A stretch of DNA of 64,000 bases, from assembly GCA_963765265.1 (NCBI GenBank), contig CAVXVN010000006.1, positions 372,001-436,000 on the forward strand. Direction: 5' to 3'. Below the pieces are notes generated by a model. The model had not been told where the DNA came from. It made no database searches and saw only the letters and a program-made list of their open reading frames with translations. The stretch is from Bacillus_BD sp963765265 (lineage in GTDB: Bacteria; Bacillota; Bacilli; Bacillales; Cytobacillaceae). Shown here piece by piece: positions 35,051-44,484 of this stretch. Position 1 is the first letter of the stretch. Each line of letters opens with the position of its first letter. A program made the translations under genes and the position numbers.

Positions 35051-35725
35051 TTACAATGGACCGGAGATACCTTGTTTACGAATCATCATGAAGTGAGCAG
35101 CCATTAAGCCAAATAAGGCTGCAGGCAAAAAGAATACATGAATGGCAAAGAAGCGTGAAATGGTTTGTGCTCCAACAATATCGGAACTACCTGCCATGAG
35201 AATCTTCAAGTATTCGCCGATAAAGGGAACGGATTCAACAATTTGAATGGTTACTTTGGTGGCGAATAGCGCCTTCATATCCCAAGGTAATAAGTATCCT
35301 GTAAGACCCAAACCAAGCATAACAAAGAAGATTAATACTCCAACTACCCAGTTTAACTCTCTAGGCTTTTTGTAAGCACCTTGGAAGAATACTCGCAATG
35401 TATGTAAAAACATCATGACAATAACCAAACTTGCTCCCCAATGATGCATTCCCCGTACAATTTGTCCAAATGCTACTTCATTTTGCAAGTAATATACTGA
35501 TTCCCATGCATTCTTAATATCTGGAACGTAATACATGGTAAGAAACATACCTGATAATATCTGAATAACCGTAATAAAAAAAGTAAGTCCACCAAAACAA
35601 TAAACAAAAGCAGAAAAATGATGGGCAGGGTTGACATGTTCTGGTACTTCGTGATCTGCTATGTCTCGCCATAAAGGCGTAATATCTAAACGTTCATCAA
35701 CCCAGTCATAAATTTTATTTAACAC
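35051..35725 (-). CDS. qcrB: Menaquinol:cytochrome c reductase cytochrome b subunit QcrB
   Basis: 224 residues, cytochrome b6 type, four TM helices. Haem-coordinating histidines are in HHFSAFVYCFGG, RGMHHWGASLV, MFLHTLRVF and FAIHVFFLP; the GYLLPWDMKA segment matches the quinol-oxidation region. GTG start with GGAGG eight bases upstream, three bases after qcrA stops. Full length. Confidence 0.96.
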   Translation of the reverse strand: MLNKIYDWVDERLDITPLWRDIADHEVPEHVNPAHHFSAFVYCFGGLTFFITVIQILSGMFLTMYYVPDIKNAWESVYYLQNEVAFGQIVRGMHHWGASLVIVMMFLHTLRVFFQGAYKKPRELNWVVGVLIFFVMLGLGLTGYLLPWDMKALFATKVTIQIVESVPFIGEYLKILMAGSSDIVGAQTISRFFAIHVFFLPAALFGLMAAHFMMIRKQGISGPL

Positions 35726-35728
35726 TTA

Positions 35729-36235
35729 TTACGCCTCCTTTCGTGGTTCAGCTTTACCTAAATAAAGGTAACCATCTTTTTCTTGGAAAGGATACACATC
35801 TAAAGGTGAAACGGGTGGCGTACCTTTTACATTGGTTCCATCCTTCGTATAAAGACCCCCATGGCAAGGACAATAGAAGTGGTTTTCCTGGTTCTTATTC
35901 GTATTCCAGTCAATCGTACATCCCAAGTGTTTACAAACTGGAGAAAGAGCAACAATCTCGCCATCCGTATTCTTGTATACCCAAGCAGAATTCGTCACTT
36001 CTGATTCGTACCATGCATCTTTCTGTTTAAAAGCAAAATCAACTCGTGTTGGAACTTCAGTAATCTCACTTATTTTCTGTGGTGTTGCTCTAAAATCACT
36101 TGTACCAGTGTGTTTCAGCACTGGATCTACAGCAAAGCGTACCATTGGCATTAACATCCCCGCTGCCATGAAACCGCCTACACCTGTTAGTGTATAGTTT
36201 AGAAATTGCCTTCTAGATATTCGGTTTTTACTCAT
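35729..36235 (-). CDS. qcrA: Menaquinol:cytochrome c reductase Rieske subunit QcrA
   Basis: 168 residues. Twin-arginine-like N-terminus (ISRRQFLNYTLTGVGG) leading into a TM anchor. Rieske boxes: CKHLGC (C101, H103, C106) and CPCHGG (C122, C124, H125); C106 and C124 form the stabilising disulfide. First gene of qcrABC; ypiF, normally just upstream, is missing. Confidence 0.96.
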   Translation of the reverse strand: MSKNRISRRQFLNYTLTGVGGFMAAGMLMPMVRFAVDPVLKHTGTSDFRATPQKISEITEVPTRVDFAFKQKDAWYESEVTNSAWVYKNTDGEIVALSPVCKHLGCTIDWNTNKNQENHFYCPCHGGLYTKDGTNVKGTPPVSPLDVYPFQEKDGYLYLGKAEPRKEA

Positions 36236-36435
36236 ATTTCTCCCCCCTTATCGAAATATTAAGTTAATTGTAACAATATTAATGCTCGGACATACCCATA
36301 ATATATCAATATTTCAGCGAGGTCAATAAATTCAGAAAATTTGAGTGATTTAAAAAATTAAACCTTAACTGATCACTTTTATAAAAATAATGAATAAAAC
36401 GCCTCACTTAATTTAGTAAAATAATATTTTCAAAT

Positions 36436-36461
36436 AGAAAAGACCTGTTCTCAACAGGTCT
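36436..36461 (-). terminator. Terminator of ypiA-ypiB
   Basis: Stem AGACCTGTT / AACAGGTCT with a 3-base loop and T-tract on the minus strand, just past the ypiB stop. Confidence 0.85.
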
Positions 36462-36465
36462 AATA

Positions 36466-37008
36466 CTACAAATGAAGTTTATTCAATTGATCAGTAAGAT
36501 TCCTAAAAGCTTCTTCGTCTTGATTATCAAGAGATTCATCAATCAGCTTAACTAGTTTTTCCCTTTGAAATTTCTCAATACTAGATGATAAAAAACTTTC
36601 TACAATTAGCCGATCTTGTTCACTTATTTGAATATTTTTCGGCATAAATGGATTTTCTTCCATAACAGCAGCAAATTGAGGAGTTTGAAAAGAGCTTTGG
36701 AAGTTTAATTGGATATAGATTTCTTCATCACGGTTTAAACGAATATCATGAAACGATTTCTCGGCATCTGTTGTCATTACATTTTCTTTAAAAAAGCGAA
36801 AAGGTACTTCACTTACACAATGAGTAGACATGACAATTCCCCTCGGGCAAAATTGTGCTTGTTCAACAAAATGAACCTTTTCCATTAATTGATCATGACT
36901 CATTAAATAATTTAAGATCCAGACACATTCTCGTCTTTTTAATTGATAATGATTGAGAAACCAACGGATAAAATCTTTTTTCTCATGGACAGATACAGGA
37001 GCGTTCAT
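36466..37008 (-). CDS. ypiB: YpiB, UPF0302 family (ReoY-like)
   Basis: 180 residues, soluble. Segments KKDFIRWFLNHYQLKRRECVWILNYL, EQAQFCPRGIVMST, and a C-terminal helical part (LVKLIDESLDNQDEEAFRNL) match UPF0302. The Listeria homologue ReoY helps ClpCP degrade MurA and so tunes peptidoglycan synthesis; a similar role here is inference. GAGGAGGGAA-type site before the ATG. Follows ypiA in one transcription unit. Confidence 0.85.
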   Translation of the reverse strand: MNAPVSVHEKKDFIRWFLNHYQLKRRECVWILNYLMSHDQLMEKVHFVEQAQFCPRGIVMSTHCVSEVPFRFFKENVMTTDAEKSFHDIRLNRDEEIYIQLNFQSSFQTPQFAAVMEENPFMPKNIQISEQDRLIVESFLSSSIEKFQREKLVKLIDESLDNQDEEAFRNLTDQLNKLHL

Positions 37009-37049
37009 GTTTAGTTCCCTCCTCTGCTTTCAGTATGTTTTCTTAATAC

Positions 37050-38315
37050 TTATTCCAGATCATCTGTTAGCCTTTGCCAAACATCTAGAAACTCTTCATT
37101 GCTCGGATCCATTTTCAATAGCTTTGTAAAAATTTCGACAGCTTCGATTTGTTTTCCTTCTTCCATTAAAAAATATCCATAATCAATTAGAAACTCAGTT
37201 GTATCTTTATAAAAAGTATATGCGCTTTCATAGCGATTTAATGCCTCTGAATATTCCTCTAGATTTTGATAAGCAACAGCAGAATCCCATAGAAAACGTG
37301 GTTCCACTTCTCCGCCATCTTCCATTAGTTTTATGATTTCGATCACATCTTCATATCTTTCTTGGTGGATTAAAAGCTTATTCAAAGTTAAAGCAGCCTC
37401 AGTTAATTCTGGATCAAGAGCGAGTGCCTCTCTTAGCATTTTTTCTGCCTCATCTTCATTTCCAATCTTCAATGCTAATTTACCAGCATAGAAGAATAAA
37501 TCTTTATTAAATTCATCATAATTTAATCCTTCTTTAAGAACAAAATATCCTTTTTCAGGTTCCTCTTCTCTTTCATAAGCACGAGCTAAATGGATATACA
37601 AAGAATAATATTCTGGGTCTATCTCTTTTAATTCAAGAAACTTTTCAATAGCTTTATTATTAAAACCTGCTTGCAAGGCTGTAAAAGCGTAGTTAAAAAG
37701 AGTGTTTATCTCCAGTTTAGTTGAAAGTGCTTTTTCATAATAGGGAAGTGCATCTTCAAAAGCCCCTCCGCTACTTATGGAATCTGCCATTCTTTGATTT
37801 ACGTTAACGCCTGCTATTTCTTCTTCTGTTTCAAGGACTTTTTCATAACATCGAATGGCATCAGAAAATTTTCCTTGTTCAGCGTATGTTTCGCCAAGCG
37901 CAAAATCAATGACAATTTCATTTGGTAAAAGTCCTTTTGCTTTTAATAACTTTTGTTCACTAACTTCGTATAACCCTTCCATTTGGTAAAGATCGGCAAG
38001 TAAAAGGAGTGACTCAGGAAAACTGGAATCCTCTACATGAATTTTTTCAAGTATTAAGATGGCTTGTTCTTCATTTCCGAGTTCAATAAATGTCTCAGCC
38101 AATAATACTAGAAGTTCTCCTTCTTCAGGATATATTTCTAAAAGACGTTGTATTAAATTTTGCGATTCTTTAATAAAACCATATTGGAAGAACTCTTCTG
38201 CTAATAGGAATCGTTCTTCATTTGAACCAAAGGTTAAAATTTGTTCGTACCCTATTAACGCTTCCTCATGTTGACCATTTTCTAATTGTGTAATTATTTT
38301 ATTAACTGAATTCAT
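37050..38315 (-). CDS. ypiA: Tetratricopeptide repeat protein YpiA
   Basis: 421 residues from ATG 38315 (GGTGGAGAGG upstream; the longer GTG start has no site). About eleven TPR repeats run through the whole protein (for example AIRCYEKVLETEEEIAG, ALPYYEKALST, AIEKFLELKEIDPEY, ALNRYESAYTF). A scaffold with unknown partners; lies between the aro genes and ypiB as in B. subtilis. Begins two bases after the upstream gene stops. Confidence 0.9.
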   Translation of the reverse strand: MNSVNKIITQLENGQHEEALIGYEQILTFGSNEERFLLAEEFFQYGFIKESQNLIQRLLEIYPEEGELLVLLAETFIELGNEEQAILILEKIHVEDSSFPESLLLLADLYQMEGLYEVSEQKLLKAKGLLPNEIVIDFALGETYAEQGKFSDAIRCYEKVLETEEEIAGVNVNQRMADSISSGGAFEDALPYYEKALSTKLEINTLFNYAFTALQAGFNNKAIEKFLELKEIDPEYYSLYIHLARAYEREEEPEKGYFVLKEGLNYDEFNKDLFFYAGKLALKIGNEDEAEKMLREALALDPELTEAALTLNKLLIHQERYEDVIEIIKLMEDGGEVEPRFLWDSAVAYQNLEEYSEALNRYESAYTFYKDTTEFLIDYGYFLMEEGKQIEAVEIFTKLLKMDPSNEEFLDVWQRLTDDLE

Positions 38316-38317
38316 TT

Positions 38318-39232
38318 TTAAGTTCCTCTCCACCTATCATCTATTGTGTAAAAAGAAGGGGTTTTGATGATAATTTGTTCTCCAAATCCCGATTGAAAGT
38401 TCAATTTCTCCCCTGCTTTTATGACCGTCCCTTTATGAACAGTTATGCGGAGCTTGTTTTCGTGCTGATCGTAGAGTTCAGTCTGGTCAAGTTTATAAAG
38501 TTCTCTACTCTTTTCATAAAGATTATAACTAATCTCTGCACCTTGATGAATGGATGCCTTTAATGGGTATATACCGATTTTTGCTAAAAGTCTCTCGGTT
38601 ATAGGCTGTTTCTCGAGGATTTCATCTGAAAAAGAAGAAATCTTTTCTTTTGACATAACCATTTGCCAAGTGTGTTTTAATTCACTGTTGTCCTTTCCTA
38701 CCTGAAAGATGGGAATAAGCGGACTGTTATACGGAAACATCGCTTCCTTAATCCAACCCCATGGAACAGAAGAAAGGTCATCTTTATTATCAATTCGAAC
38801 AAAAATAGCGGGTATTTTTCTTTTCTTACATTCTCGCATAAAACGAGCTGTTAATAAACGAATAGGTATTTTAATCCCGATTACATAATCAATTGGACTA
38901 TTTAAGAGATCCTTTTTAAACTGATCGAATTTTATTTGTAATTCAAACTCATGGTTGATTTCTACATAGGTTAAAAACGTCGTGCACCCTTTACGAATAA
39001 ATTGATCACTGTAATACTCCTTTTGTTCGTGAAATGGTTGATGAAAAGGAATTTGAGTATCTAGTGTAACATGTGGAGCGCTCATAATAAAGGAATCGCC
39101 ATCCATCTTCATAAATCGAAATCTGTCTAATGAAGGTTTCATAAGTGTAATTTTCCCATGTTCAACTAACAGGCTTGTCCTACTCAGTTCTCCATTTTTC
39201 AAAATATTAACATTTTCCAATATATATGCCAT
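38318..39232 (-). CDS. Amidohydrolase-like protein without metal ligands, unknown function
   Basis: 304 residues from ATG 39232, which has GAGGTG five bases upstream. The N-terminus AYILENVNILKNGELSRTSLLVEHGKITLM looks like the beta-sandwich start of amidohydrolases, and the C-terminus (KLRITVHKGTVIKAGEKLNF) like its closing strands. The usual HxH metal motif is absent. A central alpha/beta part (CTTFLTYVEINHEFELQIKF) is unlike classical barrels. Stops two bases before ypiA, so co-translated with it. Not present at this place in B. subtilis. I do not recognise a function. Confidence 0.7.
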   Translation of the reverse strand: MAYILENVNILKNGELSRTSLLVEHGKITLMKPSLDRFRFMKMDGDSFIMSAPHVTLDTQIPFHQPFHEQKEYYSDQFIRKGCTTFLTYVEINHEFELQIKFDQFKKDLLNSPIDYVIGIKIPIRLLTARFMRECKKRKIPAIFVRIDNKDDLSSVPWGWIKEAMFPYNSPLIPIFQVGKDNSELKHTWQMVMSKEKISSFSDEILEKQPITERLLAKIGIYPLKASIHQGAEISYNLYEKSRELYKLDQTELYDQHENKLRITVHKGTVIKAGEKLNFQSGFGEQIIIKTPSFYTIDDRWRGT

Positions 39233-39342
39233 AACATCACCTCTAAAATGATCTATTGACAAACTATGATCTGAAAATGAAAAATATTCATCCAAGTTCT
39301 TATTTTAATTTAGGGCAACCATATTCACGAAAAAACCCTATT

Positions 39343-39392
39343 AAAGATCAAAATAAAAAAACTGCATCTGCAGTTTTTTATTTTGATCTTTA
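39343..39392 (-). terminator. Terminator of aroA (supra-operon end)
   Basis: Very long inverted repeat AAAGATCAAAATAAAAAA ... TTTTTTATTTTGATCTTT around CTGCA/TGCAG. It overlaps the aroA stop codon and has T-rich flank on the minus strand. Confidence 0.85.
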
Positions 39393-40676
39393 GATTAAAC
39401 GATCTAGATCGGCAAAAAATTGTGGATAGGACACTGAAATGGCTTCTTTCTGCTCAAGTAATACATCGTTTGTACAAATCAATGCAGCAACCGCAAGCAT
39501 CATGCCAATGCGATGATCTCCATAGCTAGAAACAACACCGCCTCCTAGCTTATTTTTACCGTGAATGATCATTCCATCCTCTGTAGCTGAAATCGTTGCC
39601 CCTAACTTCTTGAGTTCATTTACCACCGTATCGATTCGATTGGTTTCTTTTACTTTCAATTCATGTGCATCACGTATGACAGTCTCACCTTCTGCTTGTG
39701 TAGCAAGCAAGGCAATAACAGGCAATTCATCAATTAAACGAGGAATTAGTTCACCACCGATTGTCGTTCCTTTTAGACTCGAAGTTTTTACCGTAATATC
39801 TCCTACCGGTTCAAACTGTTCTCCCTCATGAACACTTATTGTAAGATCTGCACCCATATCCTTCATAACATCAAGAATTCCAGTTCTCGTTGGATTCAGT
39901 CCTACATTTTTCAAAGTAATACAACTGTTAGGGACAATAGCACCAGCAACAAGGAAAAAGGCTGCCGAAGAAATGTCACCTGGAACTTCTATCGTTGTAC
40001 CCTTTAAGCTCTGTCCACCATGAACCGTAATCAATGAATCATGATTCTCAACACTACCACCAAACTGACGGATCATTCTTTCTGTATGATCTCTTGATAG
40101 TATAGGCTCAACGACCGTAGTCGACCCTTCGGCCTGCAATCCCGCCAACAAAATGGATGACTTCACCTGAGCACTCGCAACAGGGGACTGATACTTTATC
40201 CCATGAATTCCCCCACCACGAATAGCAAGTGGCGTGTACTCACCATTTTGTCTTCCTTCGATTTTGGCACCCATTTCTTTAAGTGGCTTTGTGACTCTTG
40301 TCATCGGCCTTTTGCCAATTGATTCATCACCAATGAGTGTAGCATGAAAATCTCGGCCAGCTAAAATCCCCATTAAAAGACGAATGGTTGTGCCTGAATT
40401 TCCAACATTCAATACTTCCTTGGGCTCTTCTAGACCGTCCCAGCCTTTTCCATGTATCGTTAATTTATTTTCTTCCTGTTCAATCTCTATTCCAAGCTGT
40501 CTAAAACAAGAAACCGTACTTAAACAGTCATCGCCCATTAAAAAACCAGTGACAGTTGTCACTCCTTCAGCAACAGCACCAAACATAACAGAGCGATGAG
40601 ATATGGATTTATCACCTGGAACAAGGATATCGCCTTGCAATGAACTGATATTAGTTTGTAGTTTGTATGTACCCAT
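39390..40676 (-). CDS. aroA: 3-phosphoshikimate 1-carboxyvinyltransferase (EPSP synthase)
   Basis: 428 residues from ATG 40676 (AGGTGG upstream), identical in length to the B. subtilis enzyme (there called AroE). Sixth shikimate step. VPGDKSISHRSVMFGA, GNSGTTIRLLMG, RDHTERM and KETNRIDTVVNELKKLG are diagnostic. A Gly-Asn-Ser-Gly loop and the R at the PEP site are intact. Last gene of the aroC-aroB-aroH-hisC-tyrA-aroA set. Confidence 0.96.
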   Translation of the reverse strand: MGTYKLQTNISSLQGDILVPGDKSISHRSVMFGAVAEGVTTVTGFLMGDDCLSTVSCFRQLGIEIEQEENKLTIHGKGWDGLEEPKEVLNVGNSGTTIRLLMGILAGRDFHATLIGDESIGKRPMTRVTKPLKEMGAKIEGRQNGEYTPLAIRGGGIHGIKYQSPVASAQVKSSILLAGLQAEGSTTVVEPILSRDHTERMIRQFGGSVENHDSLITVHGGQSLKGTTIEVPGDISSAAFFLVAGAIVPNSCITLKNVGLNPTRTGILDVMKDMGADLTISVHEGEQFEPVGDITVKTSSLKGTTIGGELIPRLIDELPVIALLATQAEGETVIRDAHELKVKETNRIDTVVNELKKLGATISATEDGMIIHGKNKLGGGVVSSYGDHRIGMMLAVAALICTNDVLLEQKEAISVSYPQFFADLDRLI

Positions 40677-40707
40677 TGGCTCCACCTTTTCTGTTTTGAA
40701 CAATCGG

Positions 40708-41815
40708 TTACGGACCAATTGAAATTTCAAAATCTGTATAATTCTCGATGCATTTTATTGCACGAGTACGATCGTCCTCTGTTTGAAAACTTATGACTAG
40801 CACCCCAATAATGTCTTCTCGAGTTTCCCTAATTTGAATATTGGTTATACTGATTTCTTCTTTTGCTAAATATCCTGTAACTTCAGATATTACCCCTGGG
40901 TAATCCGGAACTTCAACGAAAAGATCATAAAAAGCAGGGATTGCACCCATTTGTTTTTGTGGTAATTCATCACGGAACTTTTTTGCCTTTTCAAAGTATT
41001 GATAAATTTCTTCTTCATCCTGATGTTCCAGCATAGTGGAAACATCTTCCATTTCCTGTTGCCAATCCTTAAGCAATTTAAGTAAAACGGCCTTATTATT
41101 TAATAGAATATCTCTCCACATCTCAGGACTACTTGATGCAATCCTTGTAATATCACGAAAACCGCCTGCTGCCAAACGCGTGATCAGATTTTGTTCTTGA
41201 CTTGTTTTTTCAGTCTGATGGACAAGAGAGGCTGCAATGATATGAGGGAAATGACTGATCACTCCTGTTAAATAATCATGGTCCTCAGGTGAAAGTGTAA
41301 TGAATTTTGCCTTTGTCCCTTTCAACCACTCTATTAATAAATTAACCTTGTCCGGACTAACATTCTTATCAGGAGTTAATAGATAGAAAGCATTTTCGAA
41401 GAGAATTGCCCTCGCTGCTGAAACCCCACTTTTATGCGAACCAGCCATAGGGTGTCCACCAATAAAGGTGACCCCTTTGGACGGCTAATTTCTTTGCACG
41501 ATCTACGACAGATGATTTCGTACTACCTGCATCAGAAATAATGACTGTTTCTTTTAATGATATTTGGGAAATTTGTTCCAATATTTTTTCCGTTGCACGA
41601 ACAGGTGTCGTAATCAAGATTAAATCAGCATCTTTTGCGCCATCTTCGATACTTTCCACCATCTGATCCACAACACCAAGCATGGTTGCTAATTTACCTT
41701 GTTCACTATTTATATCGTATCCTATTATTTGACAGTCCTGATGAAACCCTTTCACACATAATGCAAGCGAACCGCCAATTAGGCCTAAACCAATTACAAA
41801 TACACGGCCTTTCAA
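40708..41815 (-). pseudogene. tyrA: Prephenate dehydrogenase TyrA, broken by a +1 frameshift
   Basis: NAD-dependent oxidation of prephenate in tyrosine synthesis. TTG 41815 (AGAGGCGG seven bases upstream) starts MKGRVFVIGLGLIGGS, the Rossmann motif. The frame ends early after KLAVQRG; one extra G in a G4 run near 41472-41475 is the cause. Dropping it joins KLAVQR to VTFIGGHPMAGSHKSG and the rest, giving 368 residues, close to the family norm. A C-terminal ACT domain (LFVEVPDYPGVISEVTGYLA) is present. Likely sequencing error or recent mutation. Confidence 0.87.
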
Positions 41816-41845
41816 ACCGGTCACCGCCTCTTATCTTATACTATT

Positions 41846-42949
41846 TTATTTAACTACAGATGCCTTATCTACTAAATATTGCTTCATAACTTCAATGGCA
41901 CCTTTATTTTGCTCTTTTGTCCCAATAGAGACCCTAACTGACGTTGGGAAGCCCAATGCGTTACCAGAACGTACAATATAGCCTTTCTCAAGCATATATT
42001 GGAATACCTCATCACCGCTTGTCCCAAAATCAATTAAGATAAAATTAGCTTGTGACGGGTAATAGTGCAATTGATTTTCATCACAAAATTGTTGGAATTG
42101 TTCGATCCCCTCACGATTTTCCCGTCTACATTCCGCTACAAACTCTTGATCTTGTATTGCAGCAACTGCAGCAATTTGCCCTAATGTATTCACGTTAAAT
42201 GGTTCTCTAGTTGGTTCCAGAACTCGAATTAAGTCTTTATTTGCCACACCATAACCAACTCTTAAAGAGGCGATTCCATAGATTTTCGAAAACGTTCTTA
42301 GCACAATTAAATTGCTATATTTATTTGCAAATTCAATCGAATTATAAAAATCATCTGCTACCACATAATCATGATATGCATCGTCAATAACCACCAAAGT
42401 TTGTTTTGGTACTTTATCAAGAAATGCAGTTAACTTGTCTTTTGCAATATGTACGCCTGTAGGATTATTGGGACTACATAACCAAACAACAGCAGTCTGA
42501 TCATCAATAGCACAAAGCATGGAATCTAGATCATGACTGCCATCAATTAACTCAATTTCCCTTACCTCTGCTCCTTCAATAATAGCATTGTGCTTATATT
42601 GTGAAAAAGAAGGATTTGCCATAACGGTATTTTTGCCTGGAAGTAAAAATGAACGAGAAATAATTTGGATTAAATTGTCTGCACCATTTCCAAAAATCAA
42701 TTGCTCTTCTTCAACTTGTAAAAAATTTGCTACTGCTTCACGTAAATAGGTTGCATATCCGTCTGGATATAAATTAAAGGATGAAAGTTCATTTTGCAAT
42801 GCGGAGACAACTTTTTGCGATGATCCAAATGGATTCTCATTCGAAGCAAGTTTTACAATATTGCTTAAATGATATTCTCTTTTTACTGAATCAATTGATT
42901 TTCCCGGTTTATAGGGTTTTAACGTTAATAATTGTTCTTTCCATTTCAT
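41846..42949 (-). CDS. hisC: Histidinol-phosphate/aromatic aminotransferase
   Basis: 367-residue fold-type I PLP enzyme. PLP lysine in RTFSKIYGIASLRVGYG, and SPNNPTG and NPFGSSQ are typical. In B. subtilis the hisC in this operon acts in both histidine and tyrosine/phenylalanine synthesis; the same is likely. GAGGTG precedes ATG. Directly upstream of tyrA; trp genes that separate it from aroH in B. subtilis are not here. Confidence 0.93.
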   Translation of the reverse strand: MKWKEQLLTLKPYKPGKSIDSVKREYHLSNIVKLASNENPFGSSQKVVSALQNELSSFNLYPDGYATYLREAVANFLQVEEEQLIFGNGADNLIQIISRSFLLPGKNTVMANPSFSQYKHNAIIEGAEVREIELIDGSHDLDSMLCAIDDQTAVVWLCSPNNPTGVHIAKDKLTAFLDKVPKQTLVVIDDAYHDYVVADDFYNSIEFANKYSNLIVLRTFSKIYGIASLRVGYGVANKDLIRVLEPTREPFNVNTLGQIAAVAAIQDQEFVAECRRENREGIEQFQQFCDENQLHYYPSQANFILIDFGTSGDEVFQYMLEKGYIVRSGNALGFPTSVRVSIGTKEQNKGAIEVMKQYLVDKASVVK

Positions 42950-43022
42950 TTTCTCTACACCTCATTTATAGATTCATTTCCTGATACAAATAAAAATAAT
43001 GTCTACCTATTTGTCTAATACC

Positions 43023-43394
43023 TTATTGTTTTTTAGCAACCAAATCAGGACGTAATGTGACCGCATCTTCTAAATAAACGTGGTTAATTTCCTGCTGGCT
43101 TTTCGAAGTATTAATATGCATCATGACACGAATACATTTTTTTAAGGCTGAACGCACTGTGATTTCTTTCATGCACATGACTGGAACATAACTCCATCCT
43201 TCCATTGAGCGAATCACCTTTGCAGGGAATGCTTCTGTAATATCATCTGTAACGGAAATAAAAACAGATGCTACTTGTTCAGGTTCAATCTGATTATCGT
43301 GTATGATTTTTTCAATTAACCGGTCTGTAGCTTGAAAAATGACTTGTTCGTTATTTTCTTTAACCGTAATGGCTCCCCTAACTCCACGAAACAT
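43023..43394 (-). CDS. aroH: Chorismate mutase AroH
   Basis: 123 residues, AroH-class trimer. Starts FRGVRGAITV; catalytic residues are visible in R7-type RGVRG, C/R regions of FISVTDDITEAFPAKVIR and the VYLEDAVTLRPD tail. Converts chorismate to prephenate. It follows aroB by four bases. Confidence 0.94.
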   Translation of the reverse strand: MFRGVRGAITVKENNEQVIFQATDRLIEKIIHDNQIEPEQVASVFISVTDDITEAFPAKVIRSMEGWSYVPVMCMKEITVRSALKKCIRVMMHINTSKSQQEINHVYLEDAVTLRPDLVAKKQ

Positions 43395-43398
43395 TTAA

Positions 43399-44484
43399 TT
43401 ATATCCCCCTTTTTGTAAAAATCTCTAGCTCTAGTTGCATTTCTTCTTCTGTAAATTCAAATAAAAGAGGTTTCCCGATTTCTTTCAATAGCACCATTCT
43501 AATTTGTTGACCAATTGATTTTTTATCACTTTTCATGCGATCAATTAATTGATCAAACACTAGACCTTTTGGAAGTACAACTTGATAACCAAGTTTATGA
43601 ATCCATTCATAAAAAGGTTCCGTTTCAAATTGCAGACCCGCATATTTTTTACTCAACTGTAAAGCAAACAACATACCAATTAATACAGCCTCTCCATGTG
43701 TTATTTTTCCATAACCAAGTTCTGCTTCAATCGCATGACCAAGTGTATGACCAAAATTCAAATAAGCTCTGACACCCGTTTCCTTTTCATCTTCAGCCAC
43801 AATGGCACTCTTGATTTCAATTCCTCTAGCTAAAAAACGAACGAGTTCTTCCTCTGAAAAGTGGTTTAAAGAGGAAATATTCCCTTTTAGCCATTCATAA
43901 AAAGAGTTGTCCTGTATCAGACCATGTTTTATCACTTCAGCAAATCCTGAGCGTTTCTCATGAATCGGTAAACTTTCTAAGAAATTAGTATCATAAATAA
44001 CAGCTTCTGGTTGATAAAATGACCCAATCATATTCTTCCCAGCAGGGTGATTTATGGCTACTTTTCCTCCAACTGCACTATCATGAGCAAGAATGGTTGT
44101 TGGAATTTGAATAAAGGGAATTCCACGCATAAACGTAGCTGCGACAAACCCTGCTAAATCCCCAACCGCTCCACCTCCGAGTGCAAGGATAAGGGAATGA
44201 CGATCAAGTTTATATTTTAAAGCCGCTGTTTGACACTCATAATAGACGTCAAAGCTTTTTGCCTTTTCACCGCTTGGAACTTTTATCGTTTCAACTGAAA
44301 AATCTGAAAGAGATTTGAGAACAGTCGGCAAATAAAGCTCGCCAACTGTCTCATCTGTAATAATAAATATTTTTGTAAAGTTAAATGAATTGTCCTTTAA
44401 CAACGTAGGTAATTGTTGGATTGCTCCCACACCAATATATACTGGATAGGTTTTTAAAGTAGTCTTAACCGTTAAATTGATCAT
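43399..44484 (-). CDS. aroB: 3-dehydroquinate synthase
   Basis: 361 residues, NAD- and Zn-dependent second shikimate step. ALGGGAVGDLAGFVAATFMRG, TTILAHDSAVGGK, GFAEVIKHGLI and NFGHTLGHAIE (zinc histidines) are present. ATG shares its A with the aroC stop codon (TAATG). Confidence 0.96.
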   Translation of the reverse strand: MINLTVKTTLKTYPVYIGVGAIQQLPTLLKDNSFNFTKIFIITDETVGELYLPTVLKSLSDFSVETIKVPSGEKAKSFDVYYECQTAALKYKLDRHSLILALGGGAVGDLAGFVAATFMRGIPFIQIPTTILAHDSAVGGKVAINHPAGKNMIGSFYQPEAVIYDTNFLESLPIHEKRSGFAEVIKHGLIQDNSFYEWLKGNISSLNHFSEEELVRFLARGIEIKSAIVAEDEKETGVRAYLNFGHTLGHAIEAELGYGKITHGEAVLIGMLFALQLSKKYAGLQFETEPFYEWIHKLGYQVVLPKGLVFDQLIDRMKSDKKSIGQQIRMVLLKEIGKPLLFEFTEEEMQLELEIFTKRGI

